Shown here piece by piece: positions 51,732 through 59,814 of a stretch of DNA of 64,000 nt. The notes under the pieces were generated by a model. That model was not told where the DNA came from. It made no database searches and saw nothing but the letters and a program-made list of their open reading frames with translations. Location of the stretch: the NCBI GenBank assembly GCA_029933125.1, contig JAOZOU010000001.1, forward strand, positions 1-64,000. Reading direction: 5' to 3'. The DNA is from a bacterium. GTDB taxonomy: Bacteria; Arandabacterota; Arandabacteria; Arandabacterales; Arandabacteraceae. The first letter of the stretch is position 1. Every line of letters begins with the position of its first letter. A program made the position numbers and the translations under genes.

Positions 51732-53572
51732 TTTAGCCCATAGTAGAAAAGCAAGTTCTTGGTTTCGGAACTCTCCTCATAAGATGTCCTGTCGAATTTC
51801 AATGCAAACCGACCTATCCTTTGATGCCGATAGGATAATCTAACATACCATCTCGAGCCATCGCTTCGCAAGACCTGCATTGTTGGATAGTAGGGAAGGC
51901 CAGGTTCGAACTGGTAAATACGAGCCGCATAGTCTTCAACCGTAAAGGCATAAATCCCCGTCTGTATTCTCAAGTCTCCTTTTTCAAAGGTGAAATCAAA
52001 TCTTAGAAGCTCACTCTGTGAGCTTGTGCGGGCTGGCTCTTCCTCACTCGCTCCTATATGCTCATATCTCACCCTCATCTCAAACCCTGACCTTGGTCTA
52101 TAGGCAAGCTCAATACGGCTGCGTAGTCTCTCAGTATGCGAGGCTTCATCGCTTCGTTTGAGCTTCTCATCAAGACAAAGCACCAGCCTTTGGGTGTCAA
52201 ATCTAACATTGACAAAGGATTCAGAACCTGAGCGCTTTAAGGCTTGGGGGCGACTCTGGCTGTGAACATCGTTACCGATACGAAGAAGAGCTTTTGCATA
52301 GGGCTCAAAAGAGAAAAGCATGAAGAGCCCGGTCTCGCCATCACCGATGTTTGAATAGTAGGCAAAAGATCCTTGATGCCTGTTGAAGAAACCGTTCTCG
52401 TAATGTCTTGCTATTGCGAACGCTTCGGTTGTCTTACCTCTGACCAGCAAGCCACCGAGGTACGCTTTCTTGCCAGTGCCTGACGTCGCGAACTCGCCAA
52501 AAAAACTGTTCGAACGCGTTCCATAGGCAAAGTCGATGCCACCCATAATATGGTTTGTTCGAGAAACCTTGCCCGACCATGCGGGAGCGAAGTCATGGTC
52601 ATAGTGTGCTAGCGAGAGATTGCCTTGAAGGCGAAATTTCGAACGCTCAAGTTGAATAACCGCCCCCAAGAGATTTTCACGAACCGCATCCTTTGCTGTG
52701 AGATCGGATTGTGATGTATGATTTCCTGAAATTGGAAAAGACGTGATGTTTCCATTCTCGTCAAGCCTAGCATCGACTTTGGCTGAAGATGCAACAATGC
52801 AAACTTTTCCCATGTGGAGTGACCTCGAAAAAGCTAGCCCACGAAGCATGAGATTCTCTTGGGTCGATGTATAGGGTTTAAGCCTCGCAGTGCTGCTTGT
52901 ATAGCGCCAGGGTGCTACGAAGCTCGGTGAGTATCCATATGGACCACCAAAGACTAGTCCGTGCCCTGAAACCAAAAGGAAATCACCCAAAATTACGTTT
53001 GTGCCGCTGTGGTTTAAGGTAATGTGATATGATTGAAAATCGTTTAGACTCTTCTCTCCACTATCCTTCTCAAGGGTGAAGCCAGTTGTGAAAAATCGTC
53101 CATCGATCTCGCCTCTAAGATAGGTCTTTACCTGATTGCGATTCTCAAGCGGAAGATTTGCCGAAAGCCTCATCCGTGCGGCTGGGGAGATGGCTGGCTT
53201 CGCCTTCTTGGGCTTCTCGAAAATAACAAAGGGGCTGAGTAAGGCAATGGTTCTTGGACTAAGTTCTTTGATCTTTCGCAGGTCAGCAAAGCAATGGAGC
53301 TCGCCCTTGCTTCTCAGGCTAACTATCTCACTGGCTACCTGAGGGCTAATCCAGGGAAGCGAAGCTATCTCTTCCTCGTCAGCCACGAGCAGATTGACTG
53401 GCTGTCTCGCTGTGACATCGAGGAGTGAGAGAACTTGAAGGTAGGAATTCTCATCCTCAACGTCGCCAAGGATTTCCTCATAGCTGGTAGAAGGATTGCC
53501 TGCGAATGCACTGCCCGCGATGAGAAGCATAGCAGCAAAGACAGGCTTCTTGAGATCTAGCAGCCCAAACAT
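51728..53572 (-). CDS. ComEA-like helix-hairpin-helix domain fused to outer-membrane barrel (copy 2)
   Basis: 614 residues with signal peptide to about residue 24. Helix-hairpin-helix segment PVNLLVADEEEIASLPWISPQVASEIVSLRSKGELHCFADLRKIKELSPRTIALLSPFVIF occupies about 55-118. The rest is beta-rich, with blocks paralogous to the 813-residue copy (ILGDFLLVSGHGLVFGG against YVGDYLVGFGQGLVM; SAKVDARLDENGNITSF against SDDKKDAVLNEDGSVLSY), ending in LLFYYGLK. Nine bases follow the phosphoesterase gene and PreT overlaps its stop. Unknown function. Confidence 0.75.
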   Translation of the reverse strand: MFGLLDLKKPVFAAMLLIAGSAFAGNPSTSYEEILGDVEDENSYLQVLSLLDVTARQPVNLLVADEEEIASLPWISPQVASEIVSLRSKGELHCFADLRKIKELSPRTIALLSPFVIFEKPKKAKPAISPAARMRLSANLPLENRNQVKTYLRGEIDGRFFTTGFTLEKDSGEKSLNDFQSYHITLNHSGTNVILGDFLLVSGHGLVFGGPYGYSPSFVAPWRYTSSTARLKPYTSTQENLMLRGLAFSRSLHMGKVCIVASSAKVDARLDENGNITSFPISGNHTSQSDLTAKDAVRENLLGAVIQLERSKFRLQGNLSLAHYDHDFAPAWSGKVSRTNHIMGGIDFAYGTRSNSFFGEFATSGTGKKAYLGGLLVRGKTTEAFAIARHYENGFFNRHQGSFAYYSNIGDGETGLFMLFSFEPYAKALLRIGNDVHSQSRPQALKRSGSESFVNVRFDTQRLVLCLDEKLKRSDEASHTERLRSRIELAYRPRSGFEMRVRYEHIGASEEEPARTSSQSELLRFDFTFEKGDLRIQTGIYAFTVEDYAARIYQFEPGLPYYPTMQVLRSDGSRWYVRLSYRHQRIGRFALKFDRTSYEESSETKNLLFYYGLK

Positions 53573-53580
53573 GCTTCAAA

Positions 53581-54384
53581 TCAGCCCTGCCTTCTAAGGT
53601 GATAGACACAAACCTCAGGATAGCAGAGAAATCTCAATGGGAAAATATTTGTTCCTACGCCTCGGGTAACGCTCAGAAAAAAGTGGTCAGGTCGATAGAG
53701 TCCCCCTATGTACCTACTGCGGTATGCGTATGGGAATACATTGACAATTTGGCGCAATCCAAACTGTCCTCCGTGTGTGTGGCCAGAGAATACCATAGCG
53801 ACTCTTTTTTCCTCAAGTTCCCAAAGCAGGCTGTCAGGGTGGAAATGGGTAAGTACAAGAATCGGTTTGGTACCTTCAACACCTTTGAAAGCAAGGTCCA
53901 GATCTTCCCTGTGGGTGACTGGATCGTCAAGCCCAACAAGGATGAAGTCGCCACAGTCAACACTCTCATTGATGAGGAAGGTATAATTGGGCGCTATCTT
54001 TTCAATGTCGCCATTATGAAGTTGGTTAAGTATTTCGAAATCAGCATTTCCGAGCACAACATAGATACCCTGCTTTGCTCTTAGACCGCAAAGCAGACGA
54101 AGACAGGTTTCGACATCTCTGTCACGCTTGAGGAGATCACCTGTGACAAAGACAAAGTCGGGGTTATAGCGAGAAACTATGTCAACCACTTTTCTTTCGC
54201 GCAGCCCATAGCGGACGGTATGAAAGTCAGCAACATGAATAATAGTTAAGTCGTGGTGAAGACCTCCAAGCGTTAGAGTACGCTCGCTAACCCTCACAAT
54301 GTGAGGCTCAATGAGCCCTGAGTAGAAAAGAAAAATTGCAATGCCAGCGACAAGAAATCGCTTTTTTCTTCCCAAAGGAGTCAT
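53581..54384 (-). CDS. Calcineurin-like metallophosphoesterase, membrane-anchored (YkuE/YaeI-like)
   Basis: 267 residues. N-terminal membrane anchor RFLVAGIAIFLFYSGLI. Metal motifs in order: HVADFHTVRYGLRERK near 50 (D..H), VTGDLLKRDRDVE near 77-80, LGNADFEIL near 107-110 (the usual GNHD with His replaced by Ala), THFHPDSLLWEL near 182 and SGHTHGGQFGL near 203-208. YkuE/YaeI homologues remove pyrophosphate-linked groups from UDP-lipids or cleave phosphodiesters. The GNHD change to GNAD removes a residue normally involved in catalysis, so activity may be altered. It precedes the HHH-barrel gene by eight bases. Confidence 0.88.
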   Translation of the reverse strand: MTPLGRKKRFLVAGIAIFLFYSGLIEPHIVRVSERTLTLGGLHHDLTIIHVADFHTVRYGLRERKVVDIVSRYNPDFVFVTGDLLKRDRDVETCLRLLCGLRAKQGIYVVLGNADFEILNQLHNGDIEKIAPNYTFLINESVDCGDFILVGLDDPVTHREDLDLAFKGVEGTKPILVLTHFHPDSLLWELEEKRVAMVFSGHTHGGQFGLRQIVNVFPYAYRSRYIGGLYRPDHFFLSVTRGVGTNIFPLRFLCYPEVCVYHLRRQG

Positions 54385-54406
54385 TTCCAGGGCAAGCTAA
54401 CACAGC

Positions 54407-54430
54407 AAGCCCTGTGGGTCAACAGGGCTT
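54407..54430. repeat. Strong stem-loop upstream of the phosphoesterase gene
   Basis: AAGCCCTGT (54407-54415) and ACAGGGCTT (54422-54430) form a perfect nine-pair stem, extendable by one C-G pair, around loop GGGTCA. It lies in the 226-base gap between the barrel gene and the phosphoesterase gene, 23 bases before the latter's ATG on the minus strand. No T-tract follows. It may terminate or attenuate transcription between the genes, or occlude the weak ribosome site. Confidence 0.5.
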
Positions 54431-54610
54431 GGTCACTAACTCTGTAGCACAAGTGGGATAGGGTGAGTAGAAGCTTAAGGCGCTGGAGTCTCCCACCCAC
54501 CCAATCGCATCCCTCTCGCGTCATCGGTCTTCAACTTGGGTGCGAAGTCAATTCGCTTGATGTCTGAATGGCGCAAAATAACAGTTTGCATTCCCGATGT
54601 CGATGTAGCA

Positions 54611-55519
54611 TTACCATTGGTATGTGCATCCAATTTCATGTGTTGTACCGATATCCGGCTCAAGGCTTGAGCCAATGTTGAAACCGAATCTTGCGTAGGA
54701 GATTCCAATACCTCCAGCGAATTCGGTGGGAGCCGACTTTGCTCCGCACCTCAGGAATATATGGCTACCCAGACCTAACTCGAGCCCACTTGATACCGAG
54801 GTTGCCTCACCCGCAACCTTGCCGACTTCAAAGCCGAAGGCGAGGCTGGGATTGAGCTTTATTCCGAGTCCGAGCCTCATGGCAACAGGGCACTCATCCA
54901 ATCCCAGAGTGTGCAATCCGAGGGGATTTCTTGCCTCGAGGAAGAGCCTGAGATCTGAGGGGAGGTTCACAACGAGCATCACATCGGGAAGAACAATGCC
55001 CCCGAGATACTCCCCGTCAAACCTCACACTACCCAAACGTATGGTGGGCCAGAAGGCAAGTTCCCCAAAATCGAAACAATATTTGATTTCTATCGTATCC
55101 TCACTGTAGCCGAGGGCAGCTAGACGGTAGTAGCACAGTCCCAATCTTGTTCTTGCACTCTTGAGATAGAGCCAAAGCCCTGAGAAAGAGATCTCACTGA
55201 TTCCGAAGGGCTTGTATGTGAAAATACCTACGCAGCTCGTGGAGGAATCACAGCCCACCTCTGGATGGAGTGCACTTGCCTTGGTGCTTATGAACCCAAT
55301 GCATGCAGTCGTAAGTGAGCCTCGCATTGAAGCATCAAAGGGAATGATCTCAAAACTGGCTTGGGCACTTGGGACAAAGCATGAAAAGATCAAAAGAAAG
55401 ATTAGAAGCAAGAATAGTGCAAACAACCAATGGGTGGAAATGGGGACGTGATGGCTTGAGCCAGTTGACTTTGCCATGCCGATTTTTTTGTATAGGGACT
55501 CACCCATGCACCAGGCCAT
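54611..55519 (-). CDS. Outer-membrane protein, PorV-like barrel
   Basis: The track's start (55576) lies inside the LTD gene. AGGTGA, which is also the LTD stop region, precedes the ATG at 55519, giving about 302 residues (MAWCMGESLYKKIGMAKSTGS...). The hydrophobic signal is displaced to about residues 30-53 (WLFALFLLLIFLLIFSCFVPSAQA), so a later start such as ATG 55477 is possible. The mature part (FDASMRGSLTTACIGFISTKASALHPEVG) resembles the N-terminal plug of PorV-like barrels and ends DIGTTHEIGCTYQW, aromatic as barrels do. It accompanies the LTD, phosphoesterase and HHH-barrel genes. Confidence 0.7.
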   Translation of the reverse strand: MAWCMGESLYKKIGMAKSTGSSHHVPISTHWLFALFLLLIFLLIFSCFVPSAQASFEIIPFDASMRGSLTTACIGFISTKASALHPEVGCDSSTSCVGIFTYKPFGISEISFSGLWLYLKSARTRLGLCYYRLAALGYSEDTIEIKYCFDFGELAFWPTIRLGSVRFDGEYLGGIVLPDVMLVVNLPSDLRLFLEARNPLGLHTLGLDECPVAMRLGLGIKLNPSLAFGFEVGKVAGEATSVSSGLELGLGSHIFLRCGAKSAPTEFAGGIGISYARFGFNIGSSLEPDIGTTHEIGCTYQW

Positions 55520-55523
55520 GGCT

Positions 55524-57239
55524 TCACCTTCGAATGACAACGACCGGCAATTTTGCCCCATAAGCTTTCCCGTCACGCCTTCCCTTTGCTCTTAGCACAA
55601 CAAGATACACACCGCTTCGCACGGCATTGCCATCGGAGTCGCGACCATCCCAGAAGGTCGTCCGGCCTGCTTCGATTGATGCATCGCGCAGGAGAGTGGC
55701 AACGTGAATGCCCCTTAGGTCATAAACCCTGAGTTCGACGTCGCATAATTGAGGAAGGTCAATTCGAATCGCAAGAACATCATCTTTTCCATCGCCGTTA
55801 GGGCTTATCACCCTTGGATTGAGTTTGAGAAAGCCCAATCTTTCAAATGAGAATATGCTTACGCTATTGGGCTCGCCGGGGCTGCCTGTACCCTGTCCGT
55901 AGTGGGGTGACCAATTGCTGGCAAGTGTGGAATGGCTATCGGGATCAATCCTTTCAATCGAGCAGCCACACTCAGTCCATTCTTGAGCATAGGCTATAGA
56001 ATCAATTGCTGTACCAAATGTGTCCCTGATAATGACTCTATCTGCAAATTCTAAAGCATTGTTGGTATCATTTAGAGATAACCATCCGCCAGCCGGCCGA
56101 AGAATCTTATTGGTTGCCACATCAGGATGCTTGGTTTTGAAGATCTCTTCGTCTTCAACGAGAACGAGGTAGTCACCTCTGGCTAATTGAAGATGGTCTC
56201 GGGAGATTGCGATCGGTTTGCCGTGGCTATCCTCGAGCGTCCAAAATGTCAGATCAACTTCGTCACGGCAGTAGAGCTCAATCCATTCACAATCTTTCCC
56301 AGAAGGGCAAAACAGAATCTCGTTTATGACCAGTGGCGGAGGTTCCACTACGAAAGTCGTTGTGAGTGAGTCGTTGTGGTGATTGAGGTCATCGGCGTTT
56401 TCAATCCAAACAGTCACAAGGTGAAGCCCTGAACCCGGATTGGGAAAGCGATTCACGAAGTGCATATCACAACCAGGCTCGATATCAGTCTCGACGAAAC
56501 TACTCACTACAAAAGCCTCACCACTTGCCACGATTCGTGAGCCCCCGCCAAAGGGCCTAAGACCCGTGTTTGAGATAAGGCAGACGAGATCAAGATTGGC
56601 ACTGGTGGGAGATGAGTATCGGGATAGGCACGCTTTCTTGAGAAAAAGATCGAGAGGTGGATGATTGTATCTGGCGGGTGTCGGACAGCGCAGGACAACA
56701 AAGTCGTCACCATTGCAATCGGTATCCACGCCGTCTGGATCCCTGGCAAGGCTTGAGCCTGAAGGTGCACAAGTAGCTGGCTCACCTTCGAAATAGCAAG
56801 CGAATTCATGGTCACCCCATCCAATGACATCCATTTGTCCGTCAGGACCAACAATGCGGCAGGCGTCAGGGCCATTCTGCAGGTCAAGATCACAGATGAC
56901 ATCGGGAGGGGGCACGACGTTTGCCTCACCGATGACGAAGAATCCACCCGGTGCCAGTGTGTCAGAAGGACTCCCCTCCCACTCTGTCCTCCAGCGATCC
57001 TCATAGGCTCCGTTACCCGTCTCGAGGCGCCAGCCATCAAGGCAGATTTCCTCATGCGTCGTGTTCATGATCTCAACGAACTCACTACCCCGATCGCTCC
57101 CCACAGGATCATACAAAACCTCATTCACCACCACCGGGGTCGGAGCTAAAAATCCCCAAATCACCCAAAATGGGGTCGGAGCTAAAAATCTCCAAATCAC
57201 CCTAATTGGGGTCGGAGCTAAAAATTTGCATCTCTGCAT
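55524..57239 (-). CDS. LTD/FlgD secreted-type protein with repeat-derived chimeric N-terminus
   Basis: 571 residues. Two lamin-tail domains: PVVVNEVLYDPVGSDRGSEFVEIMNTT (about 35-165) and LVINEILFCPSGKDCEWIELYC (about 300-445), a CARDB-like region between, and a FlgD Ig-like end (VELRVYDLRGIHVATLL...WDGRDSDGNAVRSGVYLVVLRA). The first 35 residues (MQRCKFLAPTPIRVIWRFLAPTPFWVIWG...) are encoded by the RAYT-associated 36-base repeats, read in frame as 12-residue units, so the native signal peptide appears lost. The ATG directly follows the transposase TAG and AGGAGTAGG. Either a truncated gene rescued by the element or a non-exported remnant. Confidence 0.75.
   Translation of the reverse strand: MQRCKFLAPTPIRVIWRFLAPTPFWVIWGFLAPTPVVVNEVLYDPVGSDRGSEFVEIMNTTHEEICLDGWRLETGNGAYEDRWRTEWEGSPSDTLAPGGFFVIGEANVVPPPDVICDLDLQNGPDACRIVGPDGQMDVIGWGDHEFACYFEGEPATCAPSGSSLARDPDGVDTDCNGDDFVVLRCPTPARYNHPPLDLFLKKACLSRYSSPTSANLDLVCLISNTGLRPFGGGSRIVASGEAFVVSSFVETDIEPGCDMHFVNRFPNPGSGLHLVTVWIENADDLNHHNDSLTTTFVVEPPPLVINEILFCPSGKDCEWIELYCRDEVDLTFWTLEDSHGKPIAISRDHLQLARGDYLVLVEDEEIFKTKHPDVATNKILRPAGGWLSLNDTNNALEFADRVIIRDTFGTAIDSIAYAQEWTECGCSIERIDPDSHSTLASNWSPHYGQGTGSPGEPNSVSIFSFERLGFLKLNPRVISPNGDGKDDVLAIRIDLPQLCDVELRVYDLRGIHVATLLRDASIEAGRTTFWDGRDSDGNAVRSGVYLVVLRAKGRRDGKAYGAKLPVVVIRR
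57136..57237 (+). repeat. Left 36-bp REP-like array
   Basis: Units begin at 57136, 57172 and 57208, each with GGGGTCGGAGCTAAAAAT. The first two are 36 bases with CCAAATCACCC in the distal half; the third ends TTGCATCTCTGC and abuts the transposase stop region. Exactly 36-base spacing keeps one reading frame open through the array on the minus strand (FLAPTP..VIW.). Confidence 0.9.
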
Positions 57240-58115
57240 CTACCTACTCCTTAGATGCCTTAGCAAGCGCGCAACCTTGGAGGGAGTAATGCCAAGGTGA
57301 TAGGCTATCTCCTTAATCGTATACCCATGTTCTTCGATGGCGGCCTTAATCTTCTCGGGATCAACGTCCGGACGCGGGCTGACCTCCAAAACCTCGGTAA
57401 GCGACGGGCGGGTAGCAAAGCGCTGAATCTTGGGAAAGCGCTTGCTATAACGTCGCTTTGTAACCTTTCTAAACAGTGGTGACAGTTTTTTGACAAATTT
57501 GACGCTGCCGAGAATGAGTTCATTGCGTACCTCGAGCATAGGGCTCATACTCCCTACGCCATCTTGTAGAAATGTCATGAACGCTTTCCTGGCCCTAGCT
57601 CGATCGCTACCAAAGTAGTCCAGAACTGTCGCTGTGCCCAACGCTGTAGCGAAGGGTCCTTTGTCCAGGGTTGCCTTCAAACTTGACCACTTCCATTTAT
57701 CTGGTGACGTGACTAATCCCGCACGAACGGGATTAAGGAGTACGTAGCGGATTACCTCAAGCAGATACGTCTCTTTTTCCACAAGTATCGCATGGAATCT
57801 GCCCTGGAGAACGTGTCCTGTCCGTCCGTGGCGTCGGTTAAATGCCTGACAGTAGGAGCTGTTGAGATAGCGCATCCCTTTCGACAGATTTGCATCCCTC
57901 GTCTCCAGGAGGAGGTGGTAGTGGTTAGGCATGAGACAATAGGCATAGATGATCCATCTGTATCTTCTTACTGTTTCGCCAAGATACTCAAGAAGGAGGG
58001 AATAGTCGCTTGAGTCCTGGAAAATTTCTTGCTGAGAGTTACCACGAGATGTGATGTGGTAAATTGCTCCGGGAAATTCTATTCTTAGCGCCCTACCCAT
58101 ACCCATCATCGCCAC
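57240..58115 (-). CDS. REP-associated tyrosine transposase (RAYT, Y1/HUH family)
   Basis: 291 residues from GTG at 58115; ATG codons at 58109 or 58100 are equally possible. The conserved start MGRALRIEFPGAIYHITSRGN leads to the HUH metal motif YCLMPNHYHLLLETRD near 65-80 and the nucleophile tyrosine in NSSYCQAFNRRHGRTGHVLQGRF near 90. C-terminal part has HTH sequence GYTIKEIAYHLGITPSKVARLLRHL, as in many RAYTs. RAYTs cut and mobilise REP sequences; here matching repeats flank the gene on both sides in inverse orientation. The reading frame is intact. Confidence 0.93.
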   Translation of the reverse strand: MAMMGMGRALRIEFPGAIYHITSRGNSQQEIFQDSSDYSLLLEYLGETVRRYRWIIYAYCLMPNHYHLLLETRDANLSKGMRYLNSSYCQAFNRRHGRTGHVLQGRFHAILVEKETYLLEVIRYVLLNPVRAGLVTSPDKWKWSSLKATLDKGPFATALGTATVLDYFGSDRARARKAFMTFLQDGVGSMSPMLEVRNELILGSVKFVKKLSPLFRKVTKRRYSKRFPKIQRFATRPSLTEVLEVSPRPDVDPEKIKAAIEEHGYTIKEIAYHLGITPSKVARLLRHLRSR

Positions 58116-58152
58116 ACATTCGCGTTAGCTTAGCAAGAATCATGCCGGGGGA

Positions 58153-58218
58153 GCAGAAATGCAGATTTTTAGCTCCGACCCCAAAATGGGTGATTTGGAG
58201 ATTTTTGGCTCCGACCCC
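58153..58218 (-). repeat. Right 36-bp REP-like array
   Basis: On the minus strand one full unit (GGGGTCGGAGCCAAAAATCT..., 58218-58183) and one terminal unit ending TCTGCATTTCTGC (58182-58153). The full unit starts one base beyond the TAG stop of the radical SAM gene. Confidence 0.9.
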
Positions 58219-58219
58219 C

Positions 58220-59245
58220 CTAAAAGGTGCCGGCGATTTTTTGGCCGCAGTACTTGCAGGCGCCGCCCACGATGTTGTTGGCAATGATTGAGAAGTGGTA
58301 GCGACCTATTACAACTCTGGAACACTTGGGACAGTAAGTGTTTTCGGCGGGATGGCCAGTCACATTACCGATGTAGACGTAGAGAAGTCCAACATCAAGC
58401 CCAATCTGGCGAGCACGTTCGAGGGTTTCGACGGGTGTGCATGGGATGTGCGAGAGGTCAAGATAGGGAACAAAGCGTGTGACATGCCATGGCGTGCGCT
58501 TACCCAGCCGCGTAGCGATCCATGTGGCAAGCCTTCCTAGCTGAACCTCGCTATCATTGTAGCCTGGGATGATGTTGGTGACGACTTCCACGTGCATATG
58601 CCATTTGCTTTTTGCCCTGAGAGCATTCTCAAGAATTGGTTCGAAGTCAGCAAGATTGGCAATGCGCCTGTAGAAATTGCTCGAGAAACCCTTTATGTCA
58701 ACACGATATACATCGAGAAAGGGACCAATCCTATCAAGAGCCGCTTTTGTCATATATCCATTTGTAACATAGCTAGTATGGAGCCCTGCCTTCTTAGCTA
58801 GCTCACTTACCTTGATTGTATACTCAAGCCACATAGTGGGCTCATTATAAGTCCAGGAGATACCAATGCAGCCAGCTTCAAGTGCAAGTCTTATCACCTC
58901 TTTTGGTTCAATCCAGCGCGTCTTCGTCTGTGGGACATCGCAAGGCTGCTCATGGGCTATTTCCCAATTCTGGCATCCAATGCATCTCAGATTACATCCG
59001 ACGCTGCCAAGCGAGAGCCATTTAGACCCCGGCAGATAATGGAAGACAGGCTTAGCCTCAATCGGAGCGATGTTATTTACCGCAACCTCACCGTAGGTGA
59101 CACTATAGATCCTGCCATTGCGATTCCTGCGAGTATGGCAATAGCCCCACCCACCCTCGGGAATGACACACCTCCGCTCACAAATGTAACAGCGTGCACT
59201 TCCATCCTGTAGGGTTTCATAAAGAAGAGACTCAATTTCCGGCAT
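58220..59245 (-). CDS. AmmeMemoRadiSam-type radical SAM enzyme (PflA-like)
   Basis: The best start is ATG 59245 (MPEIESLLYETLQDGSARCYICERRCVIPEGGWGYC), with GGAG seven bases upstream, inside the end of the methyltransferase gene; the track starts eight codons earlier. 341 residues. The SAM cluster motif is GSVGCNLRCIGCQNWEIAHEQ near 80-95, and the C-terminal zinc-like Cys set is TYCPKCSRVVIGRY...GACKYCGQKIAGTF. Relatives occur beside AMMECR1 and MEMO genes and have no firm substrate. Neither partner is in the window. The stop codon abuts the RAYT element. Confidence 0.92.
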   Translation of the reverse strand: MPEIESLLYETLQDGSARCYICERRCVIPEGGWGYCHTRRNRNGRIYSVTYGEVAVNNIAPIEAKPVFHYLPGSKWLSLGSVGCNLRCIGCQNWEIAHEQPCDVPQTKTRWIEPKEVIRLALEAGCIGISWTYNEPTMWLEYTIKVSELAKKAGLHTSYVTNGYMTKAALDRIGPFLDVYRVDIKGFSSNFYRRIANLADFEPILENALRAKSKWHMHVEVVTNIIPGYNDSEVQLGRLATWIATRLGKRTPWHVTRFVPYLDLSHIPCTPVETLERARQIGLDVGLLYVYIGNVTGHPAENTYCPKCSRVVIGRYHFSIIANNIVGGACKYCGQKIAGTF

Positions 59246-59804
59246 CAGGCGCTCCATTGAGAACCACAACCCGGTACAACCCCAAATAAAAATCCTGAAC
59301 GCTGGCCTTCCCCAGTTTCGCTAGAGCCACAAAATCAACGTCACGCGAGCCAAATATGATTGAACCAATTCCACACACAATCCACCTCCAAAGGCGTACC
59401 GGCATTCCCTTTGGCCGATTGTAGTCAATCACTATGACCTCCTTCGAGGCCCGTAGTGCCTGACGAACTGCCTCAAGCGGTTGCCTGAGTCCAGCAAGAC
59501 AGTAGCAAAATAAGGCTACATCAAAGCTTTTCCCCTTGAAAGGTAAGATGTGGGCATCACCAAGAACAAGCCGAGTCGTTGACCTTTTCTTCAGAAAATC
59601 CAACATCGCCTCCGACCTATCCAGACCGACCACGAACTCTGCTCCAATATAATTAAGGCACTTTCCTGTTCCTACACCTATCTCCAGCAACGAACCCACA
59701 ATCCTTTTCTCTAAGACTTTCCGCCTCACCCTATCCGCAAGTGATAGTGAGACCACGCTATCAAGAAGGCTATATAGGCGAGGATGTTGATATATCCATT
59801 TCAT
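59232..59804 (-). CDS. Class I SAM-dependent methyltransferase
   Basis: The track's ORF starts at 59978 within the GNAT gene. The ATG at 59804 (MKWIYQHPRLYSLLDSVVSLSLADRVRRKVLEK) lies ten bases after the GNAT stop and begins with typical methyltransferase sequence, giving 190 residues. The SAM site is GSLLEIGVGTGKCLNYI (about 38-52), then VVGLDRSEAMLDFLKKR and LVLGDAHILPFKGKSFDVALFCYCLAGL. Substrate unknown; UbiE/MenG-like small molecules are possible. The upstream ribosome site is weak, suggesting coupling with GNAT. Confidence 0.85.
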   Translation of the reverse strand: MKWIYQHPRLYSLLDSVVSLSLADRVRRKVLEKRIVGSLLEIGVGTGKCLNYIGAEFVVGLDRSEAMLDFLKKRSTTRLVLGDAHILPFKGKSFDVALFCYCLAGLRQPLEAVRQALRASKEVIVIDYNRPKGMPVRLWRWIVCGIGSIIFGSRDVDFVALAKLGKASVQDFYLGLYRVVVLNGAPDAGN

Positions 59805-59814
59805 TGTTGGAGCT

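Larger units (their letters stand above)
57136..58218. mobile_element. RAYT element bounded by inverted arrays of 36-bp repeats
   Basis: A 1083-base unit with the transposase gene at its centre. The left array (57136-57237) has two full 36-base units and one terminal unit in direct order; the right array (58153-58218) has one full and one terminal unit in the opposite orientation. The facing terminal units match at 28 of 30 positions when one is reverse-complemented. Each unit carries GGAG pairing with CTCC inside GGGT/ACCC, the imperfect hairpin with GGAG/GTAG tetranucleotide expected of REP-like elements. Left end lies inside an LTD gene; right end lies one base after a radical SAM gene's stop. 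Confidence 0.85.

Noticed and set aside
57061-57300. Plus-strand ORF with GVGAKNLQIT repeats as a possible repeat protein
   Set aside because: The repeats are the REP array read on the other strand; the minus-strand LTD gene and RAYT explain the region.
57136-58218. Array of 36-bp repeats as a CRISPR-like array
   Set aside because: Units are adjacent without spacers, inverted on the two sides of a Y1 transposase, and no cas gene is present.
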